From contig CAVYOE010000001.1 in NCBI GenBank assembly GCA_963770155.1, forward strand, positions 1,674,001 to 1,738,000: 64,000 nt of DNA, read 5' to 3'. The position numbers and the translations under genes were made by a program. This stretch comes from CAVYOE01 sp963770155 (GTDB lineage Bacteria; Actinomycetota; Thermoleophilia; Solirubrobacterales; 70-9). The notes under the pieces were generated by a model. The model saw nothing but the letters and a program-made list of their open reading frames with translations. It searched no databases and was not told where the DNA came from. Positions 21,157-29,152 of the stretch are shown here, piece by piece. Within the stretch, counting starts at the first letter, position 1, and each line of letters opens with the position of its first letter.

Positions 21157-21165
21157 CGTGCGCCC

Positions 21166-22245
21166 GTGTCGAGCTACGAGCAAATCGCCGAGCTGCCGCT
21201 CGAGATCGAGCGCTACGAGCTCGAGGGCCGGGAGCTCAATGCCGGGGGCTTCGAGCGCCTGACGACCCTGATTCACCTCCAGGGTAAGGACGAGGAGGGA
21301 ATCGGAGAGGACGTCACCTACGGCGCCCTCGACCAGATCGCGTTCCAGGATGCCGGTTCGGTGCTCGACTTGGCCGGAAAGCACACGATCGCCTCCTTCT
21401 CCGAGCTGCTCGACGGGCTCGACCTCTTCCCCGCACCACCCGAGCGAGAGGACATGCGCGACTATCGGCGCTGGGGGTTCGAGTCCGCCGCGCTCGATCT
21501 GGCTCTGCGACAAGCCGGCAAGCCGCTCCATGAGGTGCTGGAGCGAGAGCCGCAGCCGGTCACCTACGTCGTCTCGATGCGGCTCGCTCCGCTCCCTCGG
21601 GAAGGCGAAGAGCCGGAGCCTTCCTCGATCAAGCCGCTGCGGGCCAGGCTCGAGGTCTATCCCGACCTCCGCTTCAAGCTCGACCCCACCAACGACTGGA
21701 CCGACGAGCTGATTGAGCAGCTAGCCGAGACCGGGGCCGTGGACTCGGTCGACTTCAAGGGGCTCTACTCGGGCACGCCTGTCGACGTCGAAACCGACCC
21801 CGAGCTGTACAGGAAGTGCATTGAGACCTTCCCCGAGGCATGGCTAGAAGACCCCGACATCAACGACGAGACCCGGCCGATCCTGGAGCCGGTCCGCGAC
21901 CGGATCACCTGGGACGCCGCGATTCACTCGGTGGAGGACGTCGAAGCGCTCGAGTGGGAGCCGCGCATGGTCAACATCAAGCCGTCCCGCTTTGGGCCGC
22001 TCCACAAGCTCTTCGCCGCATACGACTTCTGCGACGCAAAGGGCATCGGCGCCTACGGCGGCGGCCAGACCGAGCTCGGCGAGGGCCGCGGCCACATTCA
22101 GTACCTGGCCTCGGTCTTCCATCCCGATACTCCCAACGACGTCGCCCCCTCCGGCTTCAATGACCCTGAGCAGGCAACCAAGCCCGGCTTGCCGACGAGC
22201 CCGCTGGAGCCGACCCTCGCCCCCACCGGCTTTCGGTGGGCCTAA
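21166..22245 (+). CDS. Enolase-superfamily-like protein
   Basis: 359 residues from GTG. N-terminal capping-domain-like half (LEIERYELEGREL, EDVTYGALDQ), then a TIM-barrel-like half with LRFKLDPTNDW, VDFKGLYSG, AWLEDPDIND, ITWDAAIHSVEDV and VNIKPSRFG. The succession of K/D, E-D and D motifs at strand ends resembles the metal ligands of the mandelate racemase/muconate lactonising branch. The second catalytic base and substrate pocket are not classifiable by eye. It may act on a product of the preceding secreted proteins, but adjacency is the only argument. Confidence 0.65.
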   Translation: MSSYEQIAELPLEIERYELEGRELNAGGFERLTTLIHLQGKDEEGIGEDVTYGALDQIAFQDAGSVLDLAGKHTIASFSELLDGLDLFPAPPEREDMRDYRRWGFESAALDLALRQAGKPLHEVLEREPQPVTYVVSMRLAPLPREGEEPEPSSIKPLRARLEVYPDLRFKLDPTNDWTDELIEQLAETGAVDSVDFKGLYSGTPVDVETDPELYRKCIETFPEAWLEDPDINDETRPILEPVRDRITWDAAIHSVEDVEALEWEPRMVNIKPSRFGPLHKLFAAYDFCDAKGIGAYGGGQTELGEGRGHIQYLASVFHPDTPNDVAPSGFNDPEQATKPGLPTSPLEPTLAPTGFRWA

Positions 22246-22300
22246 CCCGTTCCCCGGTGCTTCGGCTGGCCTAAGTCGACAAGACGGATAGCCTTTGCCC

Positions 22301-22834
22301 ATGCCCAAGAACGGATTCGCAAAGGCACTCAACAAACAGATCGCAAATGAGTTCGCGGCCTCGCAGCAGTACATCGCCGCGGCCGTCTACTACGACGACG
22401 AGACCCTGCCCCAGCTGGCCTCCTTCTTCTACCGCCAGGCGGTCGAGGAGCGCAACCACGCGATGATGATGGTCCAGCACCTACTCGACACCGACCAGAA
22501 AGTCGAGATCCCCGCGGTCGATGCACCGAAGACCGAGTTCGCCGACATCGTCGCGCCGGTCGCAATGGCGCTGGAGCAGGAAAAGACGGTCGGCAAGGAG
22601 ATCGAGGACCTGTTCACGCTCGCCCGTGAGACGGGCTACTTCGCGGGAGAGCAGTTCCTGCTCTGGTTCGTGAAGGAACAGGTCGAGGAGGTCGCCTCGA
22701 TGTCCGACCTGCTCGCGGTGGTCGAGCGCGGCAAGGATGACCCCCTGCATGCCGAGGAGTATCTGGCGCGAGAGACGATCGGCGATGAGGGCGACGACCC
22801 CTTGGCCCCGCCGCCGGCCGGCGGCACGCTGTAA
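22301..22834 (+). CDS. Ferritin
   Basis: 178 residues from ATG 22301 (TTG 22295 in frame). Four-helix ferritin fold with ferroxidase ligands: NEFAASQQYIAAAVYY (first Glu), QAVEERNHAMMMVQHL (Glu-Glu-x-x-His) and FLLWFVKEQVEEVASM with the third-helix Glu/Gln. Stores iron as ferrihydrite and protects against Fenton chemistry. Length and lack of a haem Met point to FtnA/BfrB-type non-haem ferritin. Short acidic, Pro-rich C-terminal tail. Confidence 0.93.
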   Translation: MPKNGFAKALNKQIANEFAASQQYIAAAVYYDDETLPQLASFFYRQAVEERNHAMMMVQHLLDTDQKVEIPAVDAPKTEFADIVAPVAMALEQEKTVGKEIEDLFTLARETGYFAGEQFLLWFVKEQVEEVASMSDLLAVVERGKDDPLHAEEYLARETIGDEGDDPLAPPPAGGTL

Positions 22835-22906
22835 GCGCCTGCGATTAGTTTCCAGTCCGCCGCCGGTCTCTACCGGTGATCACGCAAACGAGAAGGAGGA
22901 GCGGCA

Positions 22907-23509
22907 ATGGCGAAGATCGTCGTAACCGAGTTCGTCTCCTTGGACGGCGTCATGGAAGCGCCCGGTGGCGAGGACTTCAAGTACCCGGGCTGGAGCTTTG
23001 AGGTCGACCGAGGCGACGACGGCAACCAGTTCAAGGTGGACGAAACGCTCGAGGCCGACGTCCTCCTGCTCGGTCGAACGACTTACGAGAGCTTTGCCGG
23101 CGCCTGGCCGAACCGCGAGGGCGAGTTCGCCGACAAGTTCAACTCGATGCCCAAGTACCTGGTCAGCTCGACGATCAATGACCCGGAGTGGAACAACACG
23201 ACGGTGATCGACGGTGACGGTGACGTGGTTGGTGAGATCAAGAAGCTGAAGGATGAGGTCGACGGCGTGATCCAGACGCCCGGCAGCCGCCAGCTCATAC
23301 AGACGCTGTTCGAGAACGATCTCGTCGACCAGGTCAACCTGATGATGTTCCCGGTCATCCTCGGCACCGGCGACAAGGTCTTCGGCGAGTACGAGCAGAA
23401 GATGGACATGAAGCTGGTCGAGTCGAAAACCGTCGGGGACGGTGTCGTCGTCCTCGTCTTCGAGCGGACCGAGGACCGGGAGCCCGTCTCCCACCCGATG
23501 GGCGACTAG
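22907..23509 (+). CDS. Dihydrofolate reductase family protein (RibD C-terminal-like)
   Basis: 200 residues; a strong AGGAGG sits 9 bases before the ATG. The fold signature is VVTEFVSLDGVMEAPGG at the N-terminus, then LLLGRTTYESFAGAWP, YLVSSTINDPEW, and a C-terminal LVDQVNLMMFPVILGTGDKVF. These are hallmarks of the YwjB/RibD-C group of DHFR-like NADPH reductases common in actinobacteria, whose substrates are mostly unknown. It is unlikely to be the housekeeping DHFR. Its TAG stop shares CTAG with the stop of the convergent membrane protein. Confidence 0.88.
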   Translation: MAKIVVTEFVSLDGVMEAPGGEDFKYPGWSFEVDRGDDGNQFKVDETLEADVLLLGRTTYESFAGAWPNREGEFADKFNSMPKYLVSSTINDPEWNNTTVIDGDGDVVGEIKKLKDEVDGVIQTPGSRQLIQTLFENDLVDQVNLMMFPVILGTGDKVFGEYEQKMDMKLVESKTVGDGVVVLVFERTEDREPVSHPMGD

Positions 23510-25196
23510 CCGCTCGTCGCGGGCTCCGGCCCACCGCTCGTCGCGGGCTCCGGCCCGCGGTAGGCCGTGAACAGGACGACGAAAACGAGCGGAGCGAACC
23601 AGACCGCGTAGGGGTAGAGCCAGTGGGTCGCCGAAAGCTGGAGAGCGACGATCACGGCCGCGCCGAGGGCACAGATCTGGACGAGGCTGCGCCGGCGGGG
23701 CACGATGAACACGAGGAGCGCCAGGAGGACCGCGAACACCTTGACCGCCTCCTGCAGCGGCTTCAACGACGGATCCTGACCCCAGAGGCTGAAGGGCGAG
23801 CCACGGGACGCCTGATAGCCGAAGGAGCGGTCGTAGAGCTCGCGGAAGCCCCCGTCCGGTAGCAGCGGCAACGTCACCAGCGCGGCCGCCACGACGAAGG
23901 CGCCGGCAAAGAAGAGCGTGTCGCGGCCACGACGCTCGCCGTCGCCGGCGGCGAACAACGGTGCGAGCGCCAGGGTCCCGTACTTGGAGAGGCCCCCGAT
24001 CGCGCTCAGCGCGCCGCGTCCGGGAGCGGAGGTGAAGGCGAGCAGGGTCGCGACCAGAGTGGCCGAAACCAGGGCGTCGTTGAAGCTCGAGTCGAGTGTG
24101 TACAGCGTGTACGGATAGGCGAGCCAGGCGAAACAGAGAGCGAGCCCGAGCAGACGCCCCTCCCGCCCCGTGCGCAGGCGGAACCCGAGCAGCATCAGCC
24201 CGGCGGCGGTGAACAGGTCGAAGACGATCGCGGCGGCCTTGGCCGCGGCGAGCTCGTCCCAGCCGCCGTCATACGGGAATGCCGCCTCGAACGGGGCATA
24301 GGCCAGATAGTTGACCGGGCCGTAGACCTCGCCCCGGATGCCGGACTCAGCCCAGTCGTTGTCGCCGTAGACGTCTTTTCCGTCGGTGAGCAGGTCGGCC
24401 CCGAATACGCCGGCGTAGCCGACGTCGATCACGTTGTCCTCGGCCAGGTTGACGCCGATCCTAAAAATTGCCAGGAGGGCGATCGCCACGATCAGGAAAC
24501 GCGATCCGACGAGGGGCAGGAGGCGGTCGCGCCTCTCCCGCTGACCGTCGTGCCGGAAGCCCTCGAACAGCATGCGGACGAGGATGTAGGCGAGCACCGG
24601 ATAGACAAGCGGGACACTGACCCCGATCTCACCACGGTTGAAATACACCTGCGAGACACCGAAGCCGAGCAGAACGAGCAGATCCAGGTGCAACACGCGA
24701 AGCGGGCGGCGGGGGTCGACGAACGGCAGAAGGAAGAGGAGGCAGAGCGGCAGCCAGATGTAGAGACGGTTGGCGATGCCTGCGACCGCGCCGTCGTAGC
24801 CGCGTGCCAACGGGGTCTCGACCTGTTGCCCGGTCCAGGCCTCAACGACGTCACCGCGCGGGTCGTCGATGACGATGAGGGCACGGTCGATGCCATCCTC
24901 GCCGAAGAAGCGCACCTCCCAGCGATCCTCCCCCTGGTCCCGACCCTGGCCTTGAGCGGTCGCTTCGATCGCTCCTCCTTGACCTCGCCGGTCGCCTCGG
25001 CAAGTGCCAGGGCCTGGGCCGGACTCAGGCTGAAGCCCGCCGGCGCCGGGTCGCTGCGCGGATGGTCGACGACCAGCCGCACCGGTGCACCGCCGAACGG
25101 CGCCTGGTCAGCCGGATCGGGAGCGGCACCGGCAGACGTGGCGGTGACGGCGCTCAGAACAAAGCAGGCGGCACCGAGGGAGGCGGCGCGAAGCAC
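23506..25196 (-). CDS. Polytopic membrane protein, glycosyltransferase 87/ArnT-like, with exported N-terminal domain (frameshift)
   Basis: Reassembled length ~563 residues. Signal peptide LRAASLGAACFVLSAVTATS, then an extracytoplasmic domain that looks PepSY-like (FSLSPAQALALAEATGEV, DRWEVRFFGEDGIDRALIVIDD, GDVVEAWTGQQV). About ten hydrophobic segments follow, beginning IWLPLCLLFLLPF. A loop motif YGPVNYLAYAPFE and LDSSFNDALVS resemble lipid-linked mannosyltransferases. The two parts lie in different frames; a missing base near 24972 (or +2) joins them through EATAQGQGRDQGEDRWEV. This is the only -1-type shift in the window. The C-terminus ends in a duplicated GPEPATSG. Confidence 0.65.
23510..23557 (-). 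repeat. 24-base tandem duplication encoding GPEPATSG twice
   Basis: Two adjacent 24-base units (23510-23533 and 23534-23557) differ at one base and encode the last residues of the membrane protein, GPEPATSG repeated. It appears to be a recent in-frame tandem duplication at the C-terminus. Confidence 0.85.
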
Positions 25197-25235
25197 GGCG
25201 GGATCGTAGCCGGGGCCAGACCCGGGACAACCTAG

Positions 25236-25309
<74 letters not shown>

Positions 25310-25314
25310 GGGCA

Positions 25315-25352
25315 ATAAGAAAAGGGCCGGGCCCGGAACTCGGACCCGACCC
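25315..25352 (-). terminator. Intrinsic terminator of the cold-shock gene
   Basis: On the minus strand a 12-bp stem (GGGTCGGGTCCG with CGGGCCCGGCCC, two G-T pairs, short AGTTC loop) is followed directly by TTTTCTTAT. It lies ~18 bases after the cold-shock stop and separates it from tRNA-Asp. Confidence 0.85.
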
Positions 25353-25370
25353 AAAGTATCTCAGGCTCAG

Positions 25371-25580
25371 CTAGCCCGCGAGCTCGGAGACGTTGGTGGC
25401 CACGGGACCCTTGGGTCCCTCGTCCGGCTCGTACGAGACGCGAGCGCCGTCGTTGAGGGAACGGAAGCCCTCACCGGCGATCGCGGAGAAGTGCACGAAC
25501 AGGTCCTTGCCGCCGTCGTCCGGGGTGATGAACCCATAGCCCTTCTCGTTGCTGAACCATTTGACGGTGCCTTCTGGCAT
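25371..25580 (-). CDS. csp: Cold-shock domain protein
   Basis: 69 residues from the ATG at 25580 (MPEGTVKWF), preceded by AGGAGG at ideal spacing; the upstream in-frame ATG at 25601 is less likely. Single OB-fold with RNP1 KGYGFITPDD and RNP2 LFVHFSAI, which bind single-stranded RNA/DNA and act as RNA chaperones. Ends VATNVSELAG. A leader of ~75 bases separates the putative promoter core (25654-25671) from the start, room for the structured 5' UTR typical of cold-shock genes. A strong intrinsic terminator follows. Confidence 0.96.
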   Translation of the reverse strand: MPEGTVKWFSNEKGYGFITPDDGGKDLFVHFSAIAGEGFRSLNDGARVSYEPDEGPKGPVATNVSELAG

Positions 25581-25653
25581 TGATGGCCTCCTCGGCTTCA
25601 ATCAGTGCGCGAGGAGATGCCATGAAGCAGTCCTGCACACGCTTTCCAATACA

Positions 25654-25671
25654 GCGCGGCAACGTAGCAGG
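25654..25671 (-). promoter_or_regulatory. Putative promoter core shared with the riboswitch units
   Basis: CCTGCTACGTTGCCGCGC on the minus strand matches CCTGCTACTCTGCCGCGC (17122-17139) and CCTGCTAGCGTGCCGCGC (17977-17994) at 15 of 18 positions. In those units the TAC/TAG hexamer is the -10 element. Here no TTGCAA is found at the equivalent -35 position, so recognition may differ. Confidence 0.4.
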
Positions 25672-25692
25672 AACGCATAGATTCCGCCCCGG

Positions 25693-26529
25693 ATGCGATT
25701 GGTGACCTACAGCACCGCCGACCAGCCGCGGGCCGGAGTCCTGAACGGCGCCGGGGTGATCGATGCCGCTGCCGCCCTGGGAGAGGCTCAGGGGGTCTCG
25801 GTCCGCGAGCTGATCGCCGGCGACCGGCTGGAGCAGCTCGAAGCCGCAAGCCTGGAGCCGACGACACTCGGGCGCGTCGACCTCCTCCCCCCGGTACCCG
25901 ATCCCCAGAAGATCGTCTGCCTCGGCCTCAACTACCGGTCTCACGCGGAGGAGGCCGGGCTCGATCCTCCCGACAGCCCGACGATCTTCGGCAAGTACGC
26001 GAACGCCCTCGCCGCTCCCGGCGCGACGGTGCCGCTGCCCGAAGCGAGCGAAAAGGTCGATTTCGAGGCCGAGGTCGCAGTGGTGGTCGGGCAGCGCTGC
26101 TCGTCGGTGAGCCCCGACGAGGCGCTCGAGGCGATTGCCGGCTACACGCTCCTCAACGATCTCTCCGCCCGCGACCTCCAGTTCGCGACACCGCAGTGGA
26201 TGGCGGGAAAGGTGTTCGACGGTTCGGCGCCGTGCGGGCCGGCACTGGTCACCCCCGACGAGGCGGGTCCTCACGACGAGATCGAGTTCGCCCTGGACCT
26301 GAACGGCGAGCGCATGCAGGAGGCGACCACTGCCGATCTGATCTTCCCCGTTCCCGAGCTTGTCTCCGAACTGTCGCGGCTGATGACGCTGGAGCCGGGA
26401 GACGTGATCGCAACCGGCACGCCCGCCGGCGTCGGCAGCACCCGCGAGCCGCGCGTTTGGTTGAAGCCCGGTGACGAGATCGTGATCTCGTCGCCGACCT
26501 TGGGGCGCCTGGAGACGACAATCGGATGA
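25693..26529 (+). CDS. Fumarylacetoacetate hydrolase family protein
   Basis: 278 residues from ATG. C-terminal FAH domain with KIVCLGLNYRSHAEEAG, metal ligands in DFEAEVAVVVG, GYTLLNDLSARDLQF, WMAGKVFDGSAPCGP and VIATGTPAGVGSTREP. The family covers acylpyruvases, oxaloacetate tautomerase/decarboxylases and 2-keto-4-pentenoate-type hydratases; the motifs fit acylpyruvate-type enzymes but do not fix the substrate. Its start abuts the divergent cold-shock promoter region. Confidence 0.92.
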   Translation: MRLVTYSTADQPRAGVLNGAGVIDAAAALGEAQGVSVRELIAGDRLEQLEAASLEPTTLGRVDLLPPVPDPQKIVCLGLNYRSHAEEAGLDPPDSPTIFGKYANALAAPGATVPLPEASEKVDFEAEVAVVVGQRCSSVSPDEALEAIAGYTLLNDLSARDLQFATPQWMAGKVFDGSAPCGPALVTPDEAGPHDEIEFALDLNGERMQEATTADLIFPVPELVSELSRLMTLEPGDVIATGTPAGVGSTREPRVWLKPGDEIVISSPTLGRLETTIG

Positions 26530-26551
26530 GTTGCGAGGATCCACTGTCCAG

Positions 26552-27001
26552 ATGAACGCCGAGCCGCCACCCAGTCAGGACCCCGAGGAACCCGAGGCAC
26601 CGGAGGTCGAGACCCCGCCGGAGCCCCCGACGCCGAAGATGGCCAAGCGCGAACCTCTGATCTCAGGCGGAGCCTGGAAGGCGATCGGGCTGTTGCTGGC
26701 GGCGGCGGTGATCGGGGTCACCACATTCCTGCTGGTCGCCGGCCTCGGCGACCTCGATCTGCCCGACGTCGACCTGGAGGTGCCGGAGACGAGCGAGCCG
26801 GCGACCAACCTAGAGGACGTTACGCTCGAGGACACCACCATCGATGGCGGCACGATCCCGGAGGTGCCGGGAGATACCGACCTCCCACCCGAGGCCGACA
26901 AGGCGTTGCGCCAAGCGCAGAAGCTGGGCCGCTGCGTGCAGGGCGCCCAGGGAGACGTCGAGGCGATTCAGCGCTGCTTCGAGCGATTCCAGCCCGGCTG
27001 A
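26552..27001 (+). CDS. Single-pass membrane protein with acidic exterior and Cys-x13-Cys C-terminus
   Basis: 149 residues from ATG 26552 (TTG 26531 in frame). Pro/Glu-rich N-terminus, then one hydrophobic helix (AIGLLLAAAVIGVTTFLLVA), then an acidic low-complexity stretch rich in Asp/Glu/Thr, and a short C-terminal helix ALRQAQKLGRC with VQGAQGDVEAIQRC. The last segment matches the C-terminus of the lipoprotein at 33043-33783 in both residues and Cys spacing (see findings). Function unknown. It lies ~20 bases after the FAH gene, so probably co-transcribed. Confidence 0.65.
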   Translation: MNAEPPPSQDPEEPEAPEVETPPEPPTPKMAKREPLISGGAWKAIGLLLAAAVIGVTTFLLVAGLGDLDLPDVDLEVPETSEPATNLEDVTLEDTTIDGGTIPEVPGDTDLPPEADKALRQAQKLGRCVQGAQGDVEAIQRCFERFQPG

Positions 27002-27025
27002 CCCCGGCCGGAAGCCGCCCGCTGC

Positions 27026-27433
27026 TCAGCCCTTGCGCTCTTCGACCAGGTCCTCGATCCGCTTGTAGACATCGGGCGCGTTCTTCTTCAACCGCTTCAC
27101 CTCGAAGTGGCCGATGGCGATCACCTTCAGGGGTGCGGTCGCGGTGACCGTCGCTCCGCGCATCGAGTCGTCGAGCAGCCCCGCCTCGCCGAAGATGTCG
27201 CCTTGGCCGAGGTCGGCGATCTTGTTGCCGTCGCGGGTGACCTCGACGCTCCCCTCCTCGATCGCATAGAGCTCGTTCGAGTAACCACCCTCTTTGATGA
27301 TCGTCCGGCCTTCGTCGAACTCCTTCGCGCTCGAGAGCTGGGCGACGATCCGAAGATCCTCGTCCGCCGCGTCCGAAAACAATGGGATTCGCTTCAGCTG
27401 ACTGATTTCCATGGCGCAGAAACTATCGAGCAT
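27026..27433 (-). CDS. Cyclic nucleotide-binding domain protein
   Basis: 135 residues, or 128 from the internal ATG at 27412 (MEISQLKRIPLF), which fits the domain start better. It is almost entirely a cNMP-binding beta-roll: IPLFSDAADEDLRIVA, EGRTIIKEGGYSNELYAIEEG, and the phosphate-binding cassette DIFGEAGLLDDSMRGATVTA. The classical R in the cassette is present (MRGATV). No HTH or catalytic domain is attached, so it is a stand-alone sensor or adaptor. cAMP binding is inferred from the family only. Confidence 0.85.
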   Translation of the reverse strand: MLDSFCAMEISQLKRIPLFSDAADEDLRIVAQLSSAKEFDEGRTIIKEGGYSNELYAIEEGSVEVTRDGNKIADLGQGDIFGEAGLLDDSMRGATVTATAPLKVIAIGHFEVKRLKKNAPDVYKRIEDLVEERKG

Positions 27434-27507
27434 CCGTCCGGGGCGGCGTTTCGGAGGGCGCGCCGTGGCTATAGGGTCCGGTGCCCAACTCGAGACAGGA
27501 GGTTCCG

Positions 27508-27900
27508 ATGGGTCTGATGGACAACATCAAGAACGCGCAGGAAATGGCCGAGCAGGCTCAGAAAATGGCTGCCGAGCAGCAGGCGGGCGGAGCAGCGGCC
27601 ATGGGCGCCGGTGGCGCCGTCGACGTCGAGCGGATGCAGTGGACCAACCGGGTCGGCTCGGAGGGGCTGGACGGCGAGGGAACGATCACCTCGATCAAGG
27701 AGACGGGCAACCTCGACGGTGACGCGAAGGAGTTCGAGATCAAGGTCGACGCCACCGTCAACGGTGAGAGCGTCAAGGCAACTGCGCTGCAGTTCCTCCA
27801 CCCGAAGGCTGAGGGCGCCTACAAGAAGGGCGCCCGGTTCGAGCTCAAGGCCGACCCCGACGACACCTCGAAGATCCTGCTGATGAAGGGGCTGGACTAG
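27508..27900 (+). CDS. Small soluble protein of unknown function
   Basis: 130 residues from ATG 27508, with AGGAGG 6 bases upstream. N-terminal amphipathic helix MGLMDNIKNAQEMAEQAQKM, a Gly/Ala hinge, then a compact beta-rich domain: GLDGEGTITSIKETG, EFEIKVDATVNG, LQFLHPKAEGAYKKG and SKILLMKGLD. Similar small proteins occur across actinobacteria without assigned function; the pattern of alternating strands looks like an OB or SHOCT-less DUF fold. No signal peptide. Confidence 0.6.
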   Translation: MGLMDNIKNAQEMAEQAQKMAAEQQAGGAAAMGAGGAVDVERMQWTNRVGSEGLDGEGTITSIKETGNLDGDAKEFEIKVDATVNGESVKATALQFLHPKAEGAYKKGARFELKADPDDTSKILLMKGLD

Positions 27901-27901
27901 C

Positions 27902-28909
27902 TCAGGCTGCGCCGGAGAAACCGCTGCCGCCTCCGCTTGCGACGAAGCGGACGCCTCGGCGGTCGAGCCCGGGACGTACCTCCTCGAACTCGAAGAGGTT
28001 CTCCGCACCATAAGCCCCTGATAATTCGGAGCGCCGCGGCATCAAAGCCTCCAACAACGCCAGCGTCGCGCCGACCGTCATCGCATAGTCGCCTTGGCCC
28101 TGCATCGCGTACGCGCCTAGCCGATTGCCTGCGCGGTTGACCGCAACCACGTCGCGCTTCGGTTCAGTGCTCGGTGACTCTGGTATTCGAGACCGGCCAA
28201 GCGCGAGCAGGCGTCGGGGGAGCAAGCCAACCGCACCAAGGCTGTTCAGGACCCTGATCCCATGCATGACGGGAGCTGGACCGAGAAAAAACCAGGCGCG
28301 ACAGGCATAACTTTCCGGATAGCCGCCGAACCAACCCTCCTCTCCGCTGCCCCATTCGATGCAGCGACGACTACCGACTGGCGCGGGAAAGTCGATCGAC
28401 TTGACCTTCCGACGACGGCGGTCGCCGAGCCGCTCAGCGACAAGGGCAACGCCCGCCTTCCCGCTGGACTGCGCCGCGCTGGAGGCCCACGCGTACTCGA
28501 GTTCGTCTGCCTCTGGGAACCTGGCGAGCAAGGCTTTAAACAACAGCGTTGTGATACCCGGCGTGAGACCACTGTGAAGGACGACGAGCCCCCGGCCCTG
28601 CTGTCCTTCCAGTTCCAGCCTCGAGGCCAAGGGCAAGCTCGCAACATTCATGATTGTTCCGCCCTGCGCCAGGACGCTGCGTTCCGCTACGAGGCCAGTG
28701 TCCGGGACGCAATTGATCACCATGTCGGTCCCCGAGATCGCCCTCCCGACTGTTTCGGGACGACGGAGATCAACGAGCCGGAAGTCGGAACCGTCCTCAG
28801 GTCGACGACCACCGCGAACCACCGCCCAGCCTTCCGCAGCCATGGCTCGGGAAATGAATGTGCCAAGAACACCCTGCGCGCCGATGACAAGGGCTCGACC
28901 GACCGCCAT
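27902..28909 (-). CDS. Saccharopine dehydrogenase-like NAD(P)-binding oxidoreductase
   Basis: 335 residues from ATG. N-terminal Rossmann motif ALVIGAQGVLGTFISRAM, then VDLRRPETVGRAISGTDMVINCVP, typical of the saccharopine dehydrogenase/trans-acting enoyl reductase group. The C-terminal half includes GLTPGITTLLFKALL and an aromatic-rich stretch WGSGEEGWFGGYP. The substrate is not evident. Its stop is one base after the stop of the plus-strand small protein, so the two transcription units converge. tRNA-Val lies just upstream. Confidence 0.75.
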   Translation of the reverse strand: MAVGRALVIGAQGVLGTFISRAMAAEGWAVVRGGRRPEDGSDFRLVDLRRPETVGRAISGTDMVINCVPDTGLVAERSVLAQGGTIMNVASLPLASRLELEGQQGRGLVVLHSGLTPGITTLLFKALLARFPEADELEYAWASSAAQSSGKAGVALVAERLGDRRRRKVKSIDFPAPVGSRRCIEWGSGEEGWFGGYPESYACRAWFFLGPAPVMHGIRVLNSLGAVGLLPRRLLALGRSRIPESPSTEPKRDVVAVNRAGNRLGAYAMQGQGDYAMTVGATLALLEALMPRRSELSGAYGAENLFEFEEVRPGLDRRGVRFVASGGGSGFSGAA

Positions 28910-28962
28910 GGCGCGAGGCTACTCGGATCCACCTCGCCAGTTGCGCTCGGCCTAAGTAGCTA

Positions 28963-29035
28963 TGGGCGGTGCAGGGCTCGAACCTGCGACCTTCTCGGTG
29001 TAAGCGAGACGCTCTCCCAGCTGAGCTAACCGCCC
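28963..29035 (-). tRNA. tRNA-Val (TAC)
   Basis: 73 nt: acceptor GGGCGGT/ACCGCCC, D-arm AGCTCAGCTGGGAGAGC, anticodon loop CTTACAC giving TAC, T-loop GGTTCGAGCCC, discriminator A. CCA not encoded. Confidence 0.96.
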
Positions 29036-29121
29036 TCGAGCGCAAGTGTAGGAGCCGCCTTCGGCATGCGGCCGCTAAACGGATGTCCTACGCCTAATTG
29101 GTGGACTCCGGGGAGATGATG

Positions 29122-29152
29122 CGCCACACTGATCGAGCCTCGCTGTGTGGCG
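29122..29152 (+). promoter_or_regulatory. Hairpin enclosing the FtsH-like start codon
   Basis: CGCCACAC (29122-29129) pairs perfectly with GTGTGGCG (29145-29152). The GTG start at 29147-29149 lies inside the 3' arm, and the purine-rich GGGGAGA (29109-29115) is upstream of the stem. If formed, it would hide the start codon and make translation conditional. Confidence 0.35.
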
